A stretch of DNA of 64,000 nt from Rhizobium sp. CF122. Lineage in GTDB: Bacteria > Pseudomonadota > Alphaproteobacteria > Rhizobiales > Rhizobiaceae. The position numbers were made by a program, and so were the translations under genes. Positions 41,219 to 49,849 of this stretch are shown here, in pieces. The notes beneath the pieces are model-generated. The model saw only the letters and a program-made list of their open reading frames with translations, was not told the origin of the DNA and made no database searches. Where the stretch lies: the NCBI RefSeq assembly GCF_000282035.1, contig NZ_AKKA01000080.1, forward strand, positions 1 through 64,000, in the 5' to 3' direction. Positions within the stretch are counted from its first letter, which is position 1. Each line of letters begins with the position of its first letter.

Positions 41219-42607
41219 CTAGCGCACGCTCTGCCGGATGTGATGGTAGAGCGCGCGAATTGCCTGCGCCTCGCCGCCGCCAGGAGAGTGCGGTCGTTCG
41301 GACGGCGCCCAGCCGTAGATATCGAAATGCGCCCAGCTCGTGGTGTTGGAGACGAAGCGCTTGAGGAACAGGGCGGCAGTGATCGCACCCGCCATGCCGC
41401 CTGCCGGCGCATTGGTGATGTCGGCAAACTTGGCGCGAATGTCCTTTTCATAGCCGGCGTAGAGCGGCAGCCGCCAAAGGGGATCGTCCGTCTCGAGGCT
41501 TGCTTCGGTCAGGTCCTGAGCGAGTTCGGCATCATCGGTAAAGAAGGGTGGCAGGTCGGGACCGAGCGCCACGCGGGCAGCACCCGTCAGCGTCGCCATG
41601 TCGATCAAGAGGTCCGGCGCGTCCTCATCTGCATAGGCAAGCGCATCTGCGAGGATTAAACGGCCTTCGGCGTCCGTATTGTCGATCTGCACCGTCAGCC
41701 CCTTGCGGCTCCGGTAGATGTCACCCGGGCGAAAGGCATTGGACGAGATCGAGTTTTCGACGACAGGAATGATCACCCTGAGATCGACCTTGAGCTTGGC
41801 GTCCATGATCATCAAGGCGAGGCCCATGACGTTTGCCGCGCCGCCCATGTCCTTCTTCATCAGCAGCATCGAAGACGCCGGCTTGATGTCGAGACCGCCG
41901 GTATCGAAGCAGACGCCCTTGCCGACGAGCGTGATCTTGCGGTGCCCCTTCTTGCCCCAACGCAATTCGAGCAGGCGCGGCGCATCGGCGCTGGCGCGGC
42001 CGACGGTATGGACGAGCGGAAAGTTCTGTCGGAGGTCGTCGCCGCTGACGACATTGATCTCGGCCTTGTAGTGGGCCGCCAGGCCGCGGAAGGCTGCTTC
42101 CAATTCGTTCGGCCCCATGTCGTTGGTCGGCGTATTGATTAGGTCGCGTGCCAGGAAGACGCCGGCCAGCTGCCGCTTGATGTCAGCTCCATCGGCATCG
42201 CGCGGGATCATTAGCGTGGGCGCCGAGGTCTTCTCCGATTTGTACCGGTCATAGCGATAGCTGCCGAGGCCGAAGCCAAGCGAAAGGCGGTTTGCCGTCA
42301 GCGGAGCCGTTTCGATGTGCCAGTCGCCGGCCGGCAGCGCGCGCGCAAGCTTGCCGGTGATGTAGGGTTGTTCAGACGGATTGGTGCCGAGCCCGAACAG
42401 CGCGCCACCGAGATGACCTTCGTCCGTCGGAATGAGCAGCAGCGAGCCGCTCTCGGCCTTGTAGCCCGCCTTCTTGGCCCAATCGAGTGCGATCGGGTCG
42501 ATCGTGCCCGTTTCGATATGCGCCGGAGTGACGGCAAAGATCGGCAGCGTCGAGCCGCCCTTGCTGTTGAACGGTGTCGGTCTCTCGATGAACTGATAGG
42601 GTGCCAT
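41219..42607 (-). CDS. M17 leucyl aminopeptidase family protein
   Basis: A 462-residue protein. The two-metal site is visible in VGKGVCFDTGGLDIKPASS with the lysine KKDMGGAANVMG and in NTDAEGRLILADAL, the M17 signature. It removes N-terminal residues from peptides in the cytoplasm. It is slightly shorter than PepA (about 500) because of a short N-terminal domain. The gene begins 64 bases from the start region of the TPR lipoprotein gene and is first of the unit with MarR and NlpC/P60, 117 bases ahead of MarR. Confidence 0.93.
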   Translation of the reverse strand: MAPYQFIERPTPFNSKGGSTLPIFAVTPAHIETGTIDPIALDWAKKAGYKAESGSLLLIPTDEGHLGGALFGLGTNPSEQPYITGKLARALPAGDWHIETAPLTANRLSLGFGLGSYRYDRYKSEKTSAPTLMIPRDADGADIKRQLAGVFLARDLINTPTNDMGPNELEAAFRGLAAHYKAEINVVSGDDLRQNFPLVHTVGRASADAPRLLELRWGKKGHRKITLVGKGVCFDTGGLDIKPASSMLLMKKDMGGAANVMGLALMIMDAKLKVDLRVIIPVVENSISSNAFRPGDIYRSRKGLTVQIDNTDAEGRLILADALAYADEDAPDLLIDMATLTGAARVALGPDLPPFFTDDAELAQDLTEASLETDDPLWRLPLYAGYEKDIRAKFADITNAPAGGMAGAITAALFLKRFVSNTTSWAHFDIYGWAPSERPHSPGGGEAQAIRALYHHIRQSVR

Positions 42608-42748
42608 GAGTATCCTTTGGGGCGTCCGGGAATCGCGTCTTAACGGTCTGTTAGGGTTAACAGACTATTGCTGGAGTGAAGATTGCGTCAAAACCTTTCC
42701 CTGTGCCGTTTTGAGGTCAGACGCCGATTCGGATCTCAGGGACGCACG

Positions 42749-43579
42749 ATGCCTGCTTCGGCCAATACTCTGCTTGAAACCCGTGTTTTTCAGGGCGTCG
42801 CGACTGCGCTCGTCGTACTGGCGCTTGCCGGTTGCACGACGACGAAGGACCGCATGACGACCGGATCCGTGCCGACGCTCACCAAGCCGGTCGAAACGAT
42901 GAATGAAGTCGAGCTGCGCAGCTCGACCGAGCGCGTCGGACAAGCATACGAGAAGAATCCTCGTGATGCCGCCAATGGCGTGAACTACGCCAACCTGCTG
43001 CGCATGCAGGGCCGCGATGCCCAGGCATTGGCCGTCATGCAACAGGTTGCGATCGCCAACCCGAACGACCGAAACGTTCTGGCCGCCTACGGAAAAGCTC
43101 AGGCCGCAGCCGGTCAACTGCAGCAGGCGCTCGATACGATCGGTCGCGCCCAAACGCCCGACCGTCCCGATTGGAAATTGACATCGGCCGAAGGTGCCAT
43201 CCTCGATCAGCTCGGCCGCTCCGCCGAAGCCCGCCAGCGCTACCGTGAAGCGCTCGACATCCAACCAGGCGAGGCATCGATCCTGTCCAATCTCGGCATG
43301 TCCTATGTGCTGACCGGCGACCTGCGGACAGCCGAGACCTATTTGCGCCAGGCGGCAGAGCAGCCCACGGCCGACAGCCGGGTCCGCCAGAATCTCGCAC
43401 TGGTCATTGGTCTTCAGGGCCGGTTCCCCGAGGCAGAGAAGATTGCGCGCGGAGAGCTTTCGCAGCAGCAGGCCGATGCCAACGTCGCCTATCTGCGCTC
43501 GATGCTGTCGCAGCAGAATTCCTGGCAGAAGCTTGCGGCCAAAGATAGCGGCAGTAGCGCTCCCACCAGCACCAACTGA
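42749..43579 (+). CDS. TPR-repeat lipoprotein (TadD-like)
   Basis: 276 residues from the ATG at 42749; the longer frame adds a non-homologous N-terminus. A lipobox, VLALAGC, places the lipidated Cys at residue 29. Four or so tetratricopeptide repeats follow (NGVNYANLLRMQGRDAQALA; SILSNLGMSYVLTGDLRTAE). TadD lipoproteins help assemble the Tad pilus secretin at the outer membrane. It lies next to the tad operon, though separated from it by a LysE gene and on the opposite strand, which fits this role. Confidence 0.82.
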   Translation: MPASANTLLETRVFQGVATALVVLALAGCTTTKDRMTTGSVPTLTKPVETMNEVELRSSTERVGQAYEKNPRDAANGVNYANLLRMQGRDAQALAVMQQVAIANPNDRNVLAAYGKAQAAAGQLQQALDTIGRAQTPDRPDWKLTSAEGAILDQLGRSAEARQRYREALDIQPGEASILSNLGMSYVLTGDLRTAETYLRQAAEQPTADSRVRQNLALVIGLQGRFPEAEKIARGELSQQQADANVAYLRSMLSQQNSWQKLAAKDSGSSAPTSTN

Positions 43580-43581
43580 CA

Positions 43582-44214
43582 TCAGCGGCCGGCCAGCCCC
43601 GAGGTGACGAGCTGTACGCCGAGGCCGGCCATGACCGTCCCGGCCAGGCGATCGATCCACGTCTTTGCAGCCAGATAGAGCCGTCTTGGATGTCTGGCCG
43701 AGAATGCGAGCGCCACGACCGTGTACCAGCCGGCTTCAACCGCAAAGACGCCGATCGGCAGCGCCAAGATAAGCCCGAGTGGAACCGTCTTCGGTAGCAA
43801 TGCTGCAAAGATGCTTGCATAGACGACGATCGTCTTTGGGTTGCTAACCTGCGTCAGCAAGGCGGTGGTAAAGCTTCGGGCGAGTGCCCGACGATCGCTT
43901 CCCGCATCACCGACATGGATCGGCTCGCGTGCCCCGCGCCAGATTTTGAAGGCCATGTAGACGAGATAGGCTCCGCCAGCCACCTTCAGAACCAGATAGA
44001 GCCATTCGAATTGCGAAAGCAGCGCGGTCAGTCCCGCGAGCGCCAAGATGCTGAACGCAACGCCACCAATCCCCATGCCGAGCGCCGCCGCAAGCCCGTC
44101 GAGACGTGAACGCGACATCGCAATGCGTGAAACGAGAACAAAACTCGGGCCGGGGCTTATCGCCCCGATAGAGAGAGCAGCGATGATGCTCAGGAAGATG
44201 CTTAGGGACGACAT
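43582..44214 (-). CDS. LysE family transporter
   Basis: 210 residues from the ATG at 44214, chosen because GGCAGGAG lies just upstream. Five or six hydrophobic segments and the family motif GAISPGPSFVLVSRIAMSRS near the N-terminus identify a LysE/RhtB amino-acid exporter. It lies between the TadD-like gene and tadC but has no evident link to the pilus; it may be an unrelated insertion within the locus. Confidence 0.9.
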   Translation of the reverse strand: MSSLSIFLSIIAALSIGAISPGPSFVLVSRIAMSRSRLDGLAAALGMGIGGVAFSILALAGLTALLSQFEWLYLVLKVAGGAYLVYMAFKIWRGAREPIHVGDAGSDRRALARSFTTALLTQVSNPKTIVVYASIFAALLPKTVPLGLILALPIGVFAVEAGWYTVVALAFSARHPRRLYLAAKTWIDRLAGTVMAGLGVQLVTSGLAGR

Positions 44215-44296
44215 CAACGGCTCCTGCCGGCTTACGGAGATGTCGTCCAACCTATGCGCAATGCTTTGAGATGACCAGCCCGGCGGAAATGGCTGG

Positions 44297-45280
44297 CTAG
44301 AAGCGGTCGGCGACCTGGATGCCAGCCGGGCCGAGAATGACGGCGACGAGAACCGGCAGGAAGAACAGGATCATCGGCACCGTGAGCTTCGGCGGCAGGG
44401 CGGCAGCCTTTTTCTCAGCCTCGTTCATGCGTTCGTCGCGACCTTCCTGCGCCAGTACGCGCAGTGCCTGCGAAACCGGTGTGCCGTAGCGATCCGCCTG
44501 GATCAGCGCCTGGGTGACGGACTGCACCAATGGGATCTGCGTCCGTAGGCCGAGGTTTTCCAGCGCAACACGTCGGTCGGGAAGGAAGGAGAGCTCGGCC
44601 GTCGTCAGGATCATTTCTTCCGCCAGCGGCGGGGAGGCCTCGCCCAGCTCTTCCGAGACACGGCGCATGGCTGCCTCGATCGAAATACCCGACTCGACGC
44701 AGATCAGCATCAGGTCGAGCGCGTCGGGCCAGGCACGCTTGATGGAGTGCTGGCGCTTCGACATCCGATTGGAGATGAAGATATTCGGCGCATAGAAGCC
44801 GACATAGGCTACGCCAAGTGTCACGAGAAAGCGCATCGGCGTCGGCTTGTCGGCCAGATGATCGAGACCGAAGACCCAGAAGACTGCAAGGCCGAAGAAC
44901 AGGAATGGCAGCAGGAAACGCGCGACAAGGAACATATTCAGCGCATTTTCCGAGCGGAACCCGGCGGCGCGGAGTTTGTTCATGGTGTTTTCGTCGACCA
45001 GCGCCTCGCGGAGGTTGAACTTCTCCACGATCTGCCGAACCGAACGGTTGTTCTGGGTACGAAGCGAGGTCTTTCCGCTCGTATCGGCGTTCATGCGCGC
45101 GCGTTCGCGGGCGCGGATCTGTTCGCGTTCTGTGGAAACAGCCTTCATGCGCTTGTTGAGGTCACCACGTTCGAAGAACGGGATGGCGACGGTGTAGAGG
45201 CTGGCGAAAACCGCGATCGCGACCAGCACCGCGATCAGCATGGCGGGGTCTGTCAGTTTACTAGCGAGATCAGATGACAC
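44297..45280 (-). CDS. tadC: Tad pilus inner-membrane assembly protein TadC
   Basis: A 327-residue protein with an N-terminal membrane helix, a cytoplasmic T2SSF (GspF) domain (LDLMLICVESGISIEAAMRR; YGTPVSQALRVLAQEGRDER) and two C-terminal membrane helices. Together with TadB it forms the platform of the Flp pilus machine. It is the last gene of the minus-strand pilus operon, 13 bases after tadB. It equals ctpI by position in the Agrobacterium ctp locus. Confidence 0.92.
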   Translation of the reverse strand: MSSDLASKLTDPAMLIAVLVAIAVFASLYTVAIPFFERGDLNKRMKAVSTEREQIRARERARMNADTSGKTSLRTQNNRSVRQIVEKFNLREALVDENTMNKLRAAGFRSENALNMFLVARFLLPFLFFGLAVFWVFGLDHLADKPTPMRFLVTLGVAYVGFYAPNIFISNRMSKRQHSIKRAWPDALDLMLICVESGISIEAAMRRVSEELGEASPPLAEEMILTTAELSFLPDRRVALENLGLRTQIPLVQSVTQALIQADRYGTPVSQALRVLAQEGRDERMNEAEKKAAALPPKLTVPMILFFLPVLVAVILGPAGIQVADRF

Positions 45281-45293
45281 GGCCCGTCCTCCA

Positions 45294-46301
45294 TCAGATG
45301 TCGAAATTGACCATGTTGCGCATGACGAAAATGCCGATCGACATCCAGACCGCCGAAACGCCCATGATCAGATGGCCGCGAGGGTCAGTGAACAGGATCA
45401 GCATGTATTGGGGCGATGTCAGATAGACGAGCGTTGCGACGATGAACGGCAGCGCACCGATGATGACGGCCGAGGCCTTGGCTTCCATCGACAGTGCCTT
45501 GACCTTCGCCTTCATTTTCTTTCTGTCGCGCAGCACTTTGGCGAGGTTGCCGATGGCCTCCGAGAGGTTGCCGCCTGCCTGTGACTGGATCGCGATGACG
45601 ATCGCAAAGAAGCTCACTTCCTGCAGCGGCATGTAGTTGCTCATACGCGCGCAGGCATCCGGCACACTGAGACCTACCTGCTGTGATTCCACAACGCGAC
45701 GAAACTCGCTCTTCACGGGATCCTTGCCCTCGTTGGCAATGAGCCGGATGGCGTCGTTCAATGGCAAGCCAGACTTGATCGAGCGCACAATGACGTCGAG
45801 CGCATTGGGAAACTCCGCGAGGAACTTGTTCTGACGCCGCTTGATCAGAAAGCCAAGCACCCAGCGCGGCAGCCCAAGCCCGGCAATGATGGGCAGGCCG
45901 AGCACGACCATAACAGGTGCATCGGCCAGGAACGCGACGAACATCAGGACAAGGCCAAAAATAGCGCTGAACATATAGAAGCGCCCGGGTGTGATCCGGA
46001 GACCGGCCTGCGTCAGCCGCGACTTCAACGACAGCTTCTTCTTGGTGTTTTCCTGCTGGCGCTTCTCGAGATCCTTCAAATTGTCCTGCACCGATTTGCG
46101 GCGCTTCGACATTTCCTGGACGCGGTCACGAGCCGCCTTGACGCTGGCCTTGTCAGCCTCAGCCGAAACGACACGGTTAACGCGGTTTGCCGACTTCTTC
46201 TCGGTCTCGATCCGCGCGAAGAGAAGGCCATAGCAAACGGCACCGGCCGCGACGGCGGCAAGCACGATAATGGCCAACACGACAGGATCGAACCCGAACA
46301 T
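45294..46301 (-). CDS. tadB: Tad pilus inner-membrane assembly protein TadB
   Basis: 335 residues from the ATG at 46301 (MFGFDPVVLAIIV), four bases after the cpaF stop; the longer frame runs into cpaF. It has an N-terminal helix, a cytoplasmic linker rich in lysine and arginine, and a T2SSF domain (LDVIVRSIKSGLPLNDAIRL; QSQAGGNLSEAIGNLAKVLR), then two more helices. It is the partner of TadC in the assembly platform. Confidence 0.92.
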   Translation of the reverse strand: MFGFDPVVLAIIVLAAVAAGAVCYGLLFARIETEKKSANRVNRVVSAEADKASVKAARDRVQEMSKRRKSVQDNLKDLEKRQQENTKKKLSLKSRLTQAGLRITPGRFYMFSAIFGLVLMFVAFLADAPVMVVLGLPIIAGLGLPRWVLGFLIKRRQNKFLAEFPNALDVIVRSIKSGLPLNDAIRLIANEGKDPVKSEFRRVVESQQVGLSVPDACARMSNYMPLQEVSFFAIVIAIQSQAGGNLSEAIGNLAKVLRDRKKMKAKVKALSMEAKASAVIIGALPFIVATLVYLTSPQYMLILFTDPRGHLIMGVSAVWMSIGIFVMRNMVNFDI

Positions 46302-46305
46302 CTTA

Positions 46306-47775
46306 CTAATCCTTGGACTTGGCTTCCATTTCGTCGAGGGCGGCGGCAAGGCGCTTTTCTTCGTTGAAGTAGCGTGCGCGGTCCCAGAAATGCGGCTTGC
46401 CGATACCGGTCGATTTGTGCCTTCCGATCAGACGGCCGGAGGCGTCTTCGCCTTCAATTTCGTAGCGCATCAGATCCTGGGTGATGATGACGTCGCCTTC
46501 CATGCCGATTACTTCGGTGATCTGCGTGATGCGACGCGAGCCATCGCGCAGGCGCGCCGCCTGGACAATGATATCGATCGAGCCGGAGATGATCTCGCGC
46601 ACCGTTTTCGCCGGCAGTGTGAAACCACCCATTGCGATCATCGACTCGATACGGCTGAGGCATTCGCGCGGCGAGTTTGAGTGGATCGTGCCCATGGAGC
46701 CGTCGTGACCGGTATTCATTGCCTGCAGCAGGTCAAAGACCTCAGGTCCGCGCACTTCACCGACGATGATCCGTTCCGGACGCATACGCAGGCAGTTCTT
46801 GACGAGATCGCGCATGGTGATCTCGCCTTCGCCTTCGATGTTTGGTGGGCGGGTTTCCAGGCGCACCACATGCGGTTGCTGCAGCTGCAGTTCGGCCGTG
46901 TCTTCGCAGGTGATGACGCGCTCATCTGCGTCGATGTAGCGCGTGAGGCAGTTGAGCAGCGTCGTTTTGCCCGAGCCGGTACCACCCGAAATGACGATGT
47001 TGCAGCGAACCCGGCCGATGATCTGGAGCAGCGTCGCACCTTCCGGCGTGATGGCGCCGAAGCGAACGAGCTGCTCGAGGGTCAGCTTGTCCTTCTTGAA
47101 CTTACGGATCGTGAGTGCCGGTCCGTCGATGGCGAGCGGCGGCGCAATGACGTTGACGCGGGAGCCGTCGGGCAGACGGGCGTCGCAGATCGGGCTTGAT
47201 TCATCGACGCGACGGCCAACCTGGCTAACGATGCGCTGGCAGATCGACAGCAGTTGCGAATTATCGCGGAAGCGGATTTCGGACTCGATCGTCTTGCCGC
47301 CGACTTCGATGAAGGTCTGGCCAGCACCGTTGACCATGATGTCGGCGATGTCGTCTCGTGCAAGCAACGGTTCGAGCGGACCATAGCCGAGAACGTCGTT
47401 GCAGATGTCCTCGAGCAGTTCTTCCTGCTCGGAGATCGACATCGCGAAGTTCTTGATCGTGATGATGTCGTTGACGATATCGCGGATTTCTTCGCGTGCG
47501 CTTTCACCGTCGAGCTTGGCAAGCTGCGAAAGATCGATCGTATCGATCAGCGCGGAGAAGACCTGCGCTTTGGTATCGTAATATTCGTCTGTACGGGTAG
47601 GACGCTTTCGCTGCGGCGTCTGCATCGGTGGCGGTGAAACCTGTTGACGCGGAGGCTCGCGCTGCGGTTCGACCAGAACCGCGGGTGCTGACGGGGAGGA
47701 TTGTTGCGCCGGCGGAGGCGGTGCGAACGCGCCACCCGCCTTGCCAAAACCCTCGTTTCCGCGCTTTCCGAACAT
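46306..47775 (-). CDS. cpaF: Tad pilus assembly ATPase CpaF/TadA
   Basis: A 489-residue secretion ATPase. Walker A GGTGSGKTT lies at 264-272, followed by the arginine-rich Asp box and Walker B in GSGKTTLLNCLTRYIDADER and MRPERIIVGEVRGPE. The N-terminal 90 residues are a proline/glutamine-rich linker. It powers both extension and retraction of Flp pili. It follows cpaE by 29 bases in the pilus operon. Confidence 0.96.
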   Translation of the reverse strand: MFGKRGNEGFGKAGGAFAPPPPAQQSSPSAPAVLVEPQREPPRQQVSPPPMQTPQRKRPTRTDEYYDTKAQVFSALIDTIDLSQLAKLDGESAREEIRDIVNDIITIKNFAMSISEQEELLEDICNDVLGYGPLEPLLARDDIADIMVNGAGQTFIEVGGKTIESEIRFRDNSQLLSICQRIVSQVGRRVDESSPICDARLPDGSRVNVIAPPLAIDGPALTIRKFKKDKLTLEQLVRFGAITPEGATLLQIIGRVRCNIVISGGTGSGKTTLLNCLTRYIDADERVITCEDTAELQLQQPHVVRLETRPPNIEGEGEITMRDLVKNCLRMRPERIIVGEVRGPEVFDLLQAMNTGHDGSMGTIHSNSPRECLSRIESMIAMGGFTLPAKTVREIISGSIDIIVQAARLRDGSRRITQITEVIGMEGDVIITQDLMRYEIEGEDASGRLIGRHKSTGIGKPHFWDRARYFNEEKRLAAALDEMEAKSKD

Positions 47776-47804
47776 GCCTTATTCCAATCCACTCTTGGCG
47801 GGCG

Positions 47805-49082
47805 TCATTTGCGTTTCAGCAGGCCGAGCAAACCGCCCTTCCGTGCCTTTTTGATAGCAATCCGCCCGGTTACGACGTGCGATATCTGCGAGAATGTTTC
47901 CGCGGTTGGCGACTTTGCATCCATCTCCGAAATCATCCGGCCGCTGTTGGCCGCGTTACCGAAGAGGTTGGCATCGAAGGGGATGATCGCGATTGGATCG
48001 GTTTCCAGTGGCTCGCAGAAGTCGGAGGGGCTGATCTCCGGCCGCTTCGGCATGCCGACCTGATTGAGGATCAGATGCGGCATCTTGTCGTTGGGCCGCA
48101 TCTTTCTCAACGCGTCCATCATGTTCTTGGTGTTACGCAGGTTGGCGAGATCGGGCGACGCGCAGATGACAACCTCGTCGACGCTAGCCAGCACGGAGCG
48201 CGTCCATTCCGACCAGGCGTGAGGCACGTCGAGTACGGTGACAGGCGCGTTGCGCTGAAGGACATCGAGAACAGGCTGGAACGCCTGTCCTTCGAAATCA
48301 TAGGCGCGGTCGAGAAGCGAGGGGGCAGCGAGCAGCGATAGATGCTCCGAACATTTCGTCAGCAGACGGTCGAGAAATACCTCATCCAGCCGGTCAGGCG
48401 CGTAGACGGCCTCGGCAATGCCCTGGGTTGGGTCTTGGTCAAAGTCGATGTTGGCCGTGCCATAGGGCAGATCGAGATCGGCCAGGATCGTTTCGGTCGA
48501 AAACAGGTTGGAAATGCCGAAAGCGCAATTGTGGGCGATCGTCGATGAGCCGACACCGCCCTTGGCGCCGATGAAGGCGATGCTGCGGCCAAGCGGCTCG
48601 GCATCCGGGTCTACGAAGATCGTGGCCATCGCCGCCATGATGTCGGGCATGGCGACTGGCTGGACCATGTATTCGGAAATGCCGTTGCGCACGAGTTCGC
48701 GGTAAAGCGCGATGTCGTTGTAGTAACCGACGATGATGACCTTGGTGGAAGGGTCGCAAACGGCGGCAAGCGGCGCCAGCTCGCTCAGCAGGTTCGCGGC
48801 TCCCGCCTTGGTTTCGAGAATGATCAGATTTGGTGTCGGCGCTGTCGCGAACATGTTCGCCGCGGCCGCAATACCGCCGCTGGTGATCCGCAAGCCGACC
48901 TTGGACATGCGCCGATCATGGCTGCAGCGTTCCACAACCCGCTGCAATTCTTCGCTCTCGCAGAAGGCGTGCACCGATATGCGAGGAAGTGGGCGCATAT
49001 TCTCGAGCTCAGCCATGCGAATGGCATCCTCGGCGTTGCGCAGCTCCGTCGTATTCTTGATCTCGTATTCGACTGTACTCAT
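47805..49082 (-). CDS. cpaE: Pilus assembly protein CpaE (ParA/MinD-like)
   Basis: A 425-residue protein: residues 1-150 are a receiver-like domain, then a deviant Walker A, GAKGGVGSST (172-181), typical of the MinD/ParA-type ATPases. CpaE/TadZ places the pilus machine at the cell pole. A 60-residue C-terminal tail ends with a lysine-rich stretch (LLGLLKRK). It is 18 bases downstream of cpaD. Confidence 0.93.
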   Translation of the reverse strand: MSTVEYEIKNTTELRNAEDAIRMAELENMRPLPRISVHAFCESEELQRVVERCSHDRRMSKVGLRITSGGIAAAANMFATAPTPNLIILETKAGAANLLSELAPLAAVCDPSTKVIIVGYYNDIALYRELVRNGISEYMVQPVAMPDIMAAMATIFVDPDAEPLGRSIAFIGAKGGVGSSTIAHNCAFGISNLFSTETILADLDLPYGTANIDFDQDPTQGIAEAVYAPDRLDEVFLDRLLTKCSEHLSLLAAPSLLDRAYDFEGQAFQPVLDVLQRNAPVTVLDVPHAWSEWTRSVLASVDEVVICASPDLANLRNTKNMMDALRKMRPNDKMPHLILNQVGMPKRPEISPSDFCEPLETDPIAIIPFDANLFGNAANSGRMISEMDAKSPTAETFSQISHVVTGRIAIKKARKGGLLGLLKRK

Positions 49083-49100
49083 CGTTCGGTCCTACCCCGA

Positions 49101-49832
49101 TCAGAAGCTGTTGGCGCTGCCGCTGACTTCCTCGATATTGCTCGTCCGTTCGCGATACTCCTTGATCGCGGCGTTGCGACGGGTCGCATCGATCGGAGTC
49201 ATGCCGCGAGGCGCGATCAGGTCTTCAGGGTTCGCTATTTGTGCAGCCAGGTTGTTCTGCGTTGCGCAGCCGAAGTTGTAGTAATTCTGGTTGCTGAAAT
49301 CGTTGATCATGTCCCTCGGCCATTGACCGCACTGCGAGGTCATCGCCGTCGTCCCCACGAAGGTCAGGCGGATGGGCGCTGCGTCGCCCGCACCGGTGGC
49401 GGCGTAAGAGCTGTTGACGATCTTGGAGCTCGCGACGCCGCGGGCCGAGAGTTCGGCGCGCACCTGGCCGCGCAACTGACGGGCGGCTGCCGCATTTGGC
49501 GATCCCTCGGGCGTCAGCAGATAGACCGGTCCGGTCGCCCGCGACGTGTAGTTCTGCGCGAAGCCGCGGATCATGTCGCGCTGGGCGATGTTGAGGCGGC
49601 GGTCAGTGGAAGCGACCGGGATATCGACCGATTGCTCGGCTTCGGCCACCACGATCGGGTGGCGCTGGCGATAGTCGTCGGGGATGCCGCCGGTCGTCAG
49701 TTCGTCGTGGGAGGCGCAGCCGGAAAGCAGGGCGGCCGCCACCGCGACCATGGTCAGCAGCGATTTCGAAAGGCGGGATTCATGCGCAGTGTTCTGCTTG
49801 CGGGCCATCGGCTGATCTCTGTGTTGTGCCAT
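49101..49832 (-). CDS. cpaD: Pilus assembly lipoprotein CpaD
   Basis: 243 residues from the ATG at 49832, chosen for GGCAGGAT upstream; an ATG at 49853 overlapping the cpaC stop (ATGA) is the alternative. The lipobox ALLSGC gives an outer-membrane lipoprotein. The C-terminal half has the CpaD features FGCATQNNLAAQIANPEDLI. CpaD supports the secretin. It sits between cpaC and cpaE as in all Tad loci. Confidence 0.92.
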   Translation of the reverse strand: MAQHRDQPMARKQNTAHESRLSKSLLTMVAVAAALLSGCASHDELTTGGIPDDYRQRHPIVVAEAEQSVDIPVASTDRRLNIAQRDMIRGFAQNYTSRATGPVYLLTPEGSPNAAAARQLRGQVRAELSARGVASSKIVNSSYAATGAGDAAPIRLTFVGTTAMTSQCGQWPRDMINDFSNQNYYNFGCATQNNLAAQIANPEDLIAPRGMTPIDATRRNAAIKEYRERTSNIEEVSGSANSF

Positions 49833-49849
49833 TGCTGATCCTGCCGCGC

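Noticed and set aside
43582..44214. LysE gene as part of the pilus machinery
   Set aside because: It is a clear amino-acid exporter family member; it is close to tadC only by position and has its own ribosome site.
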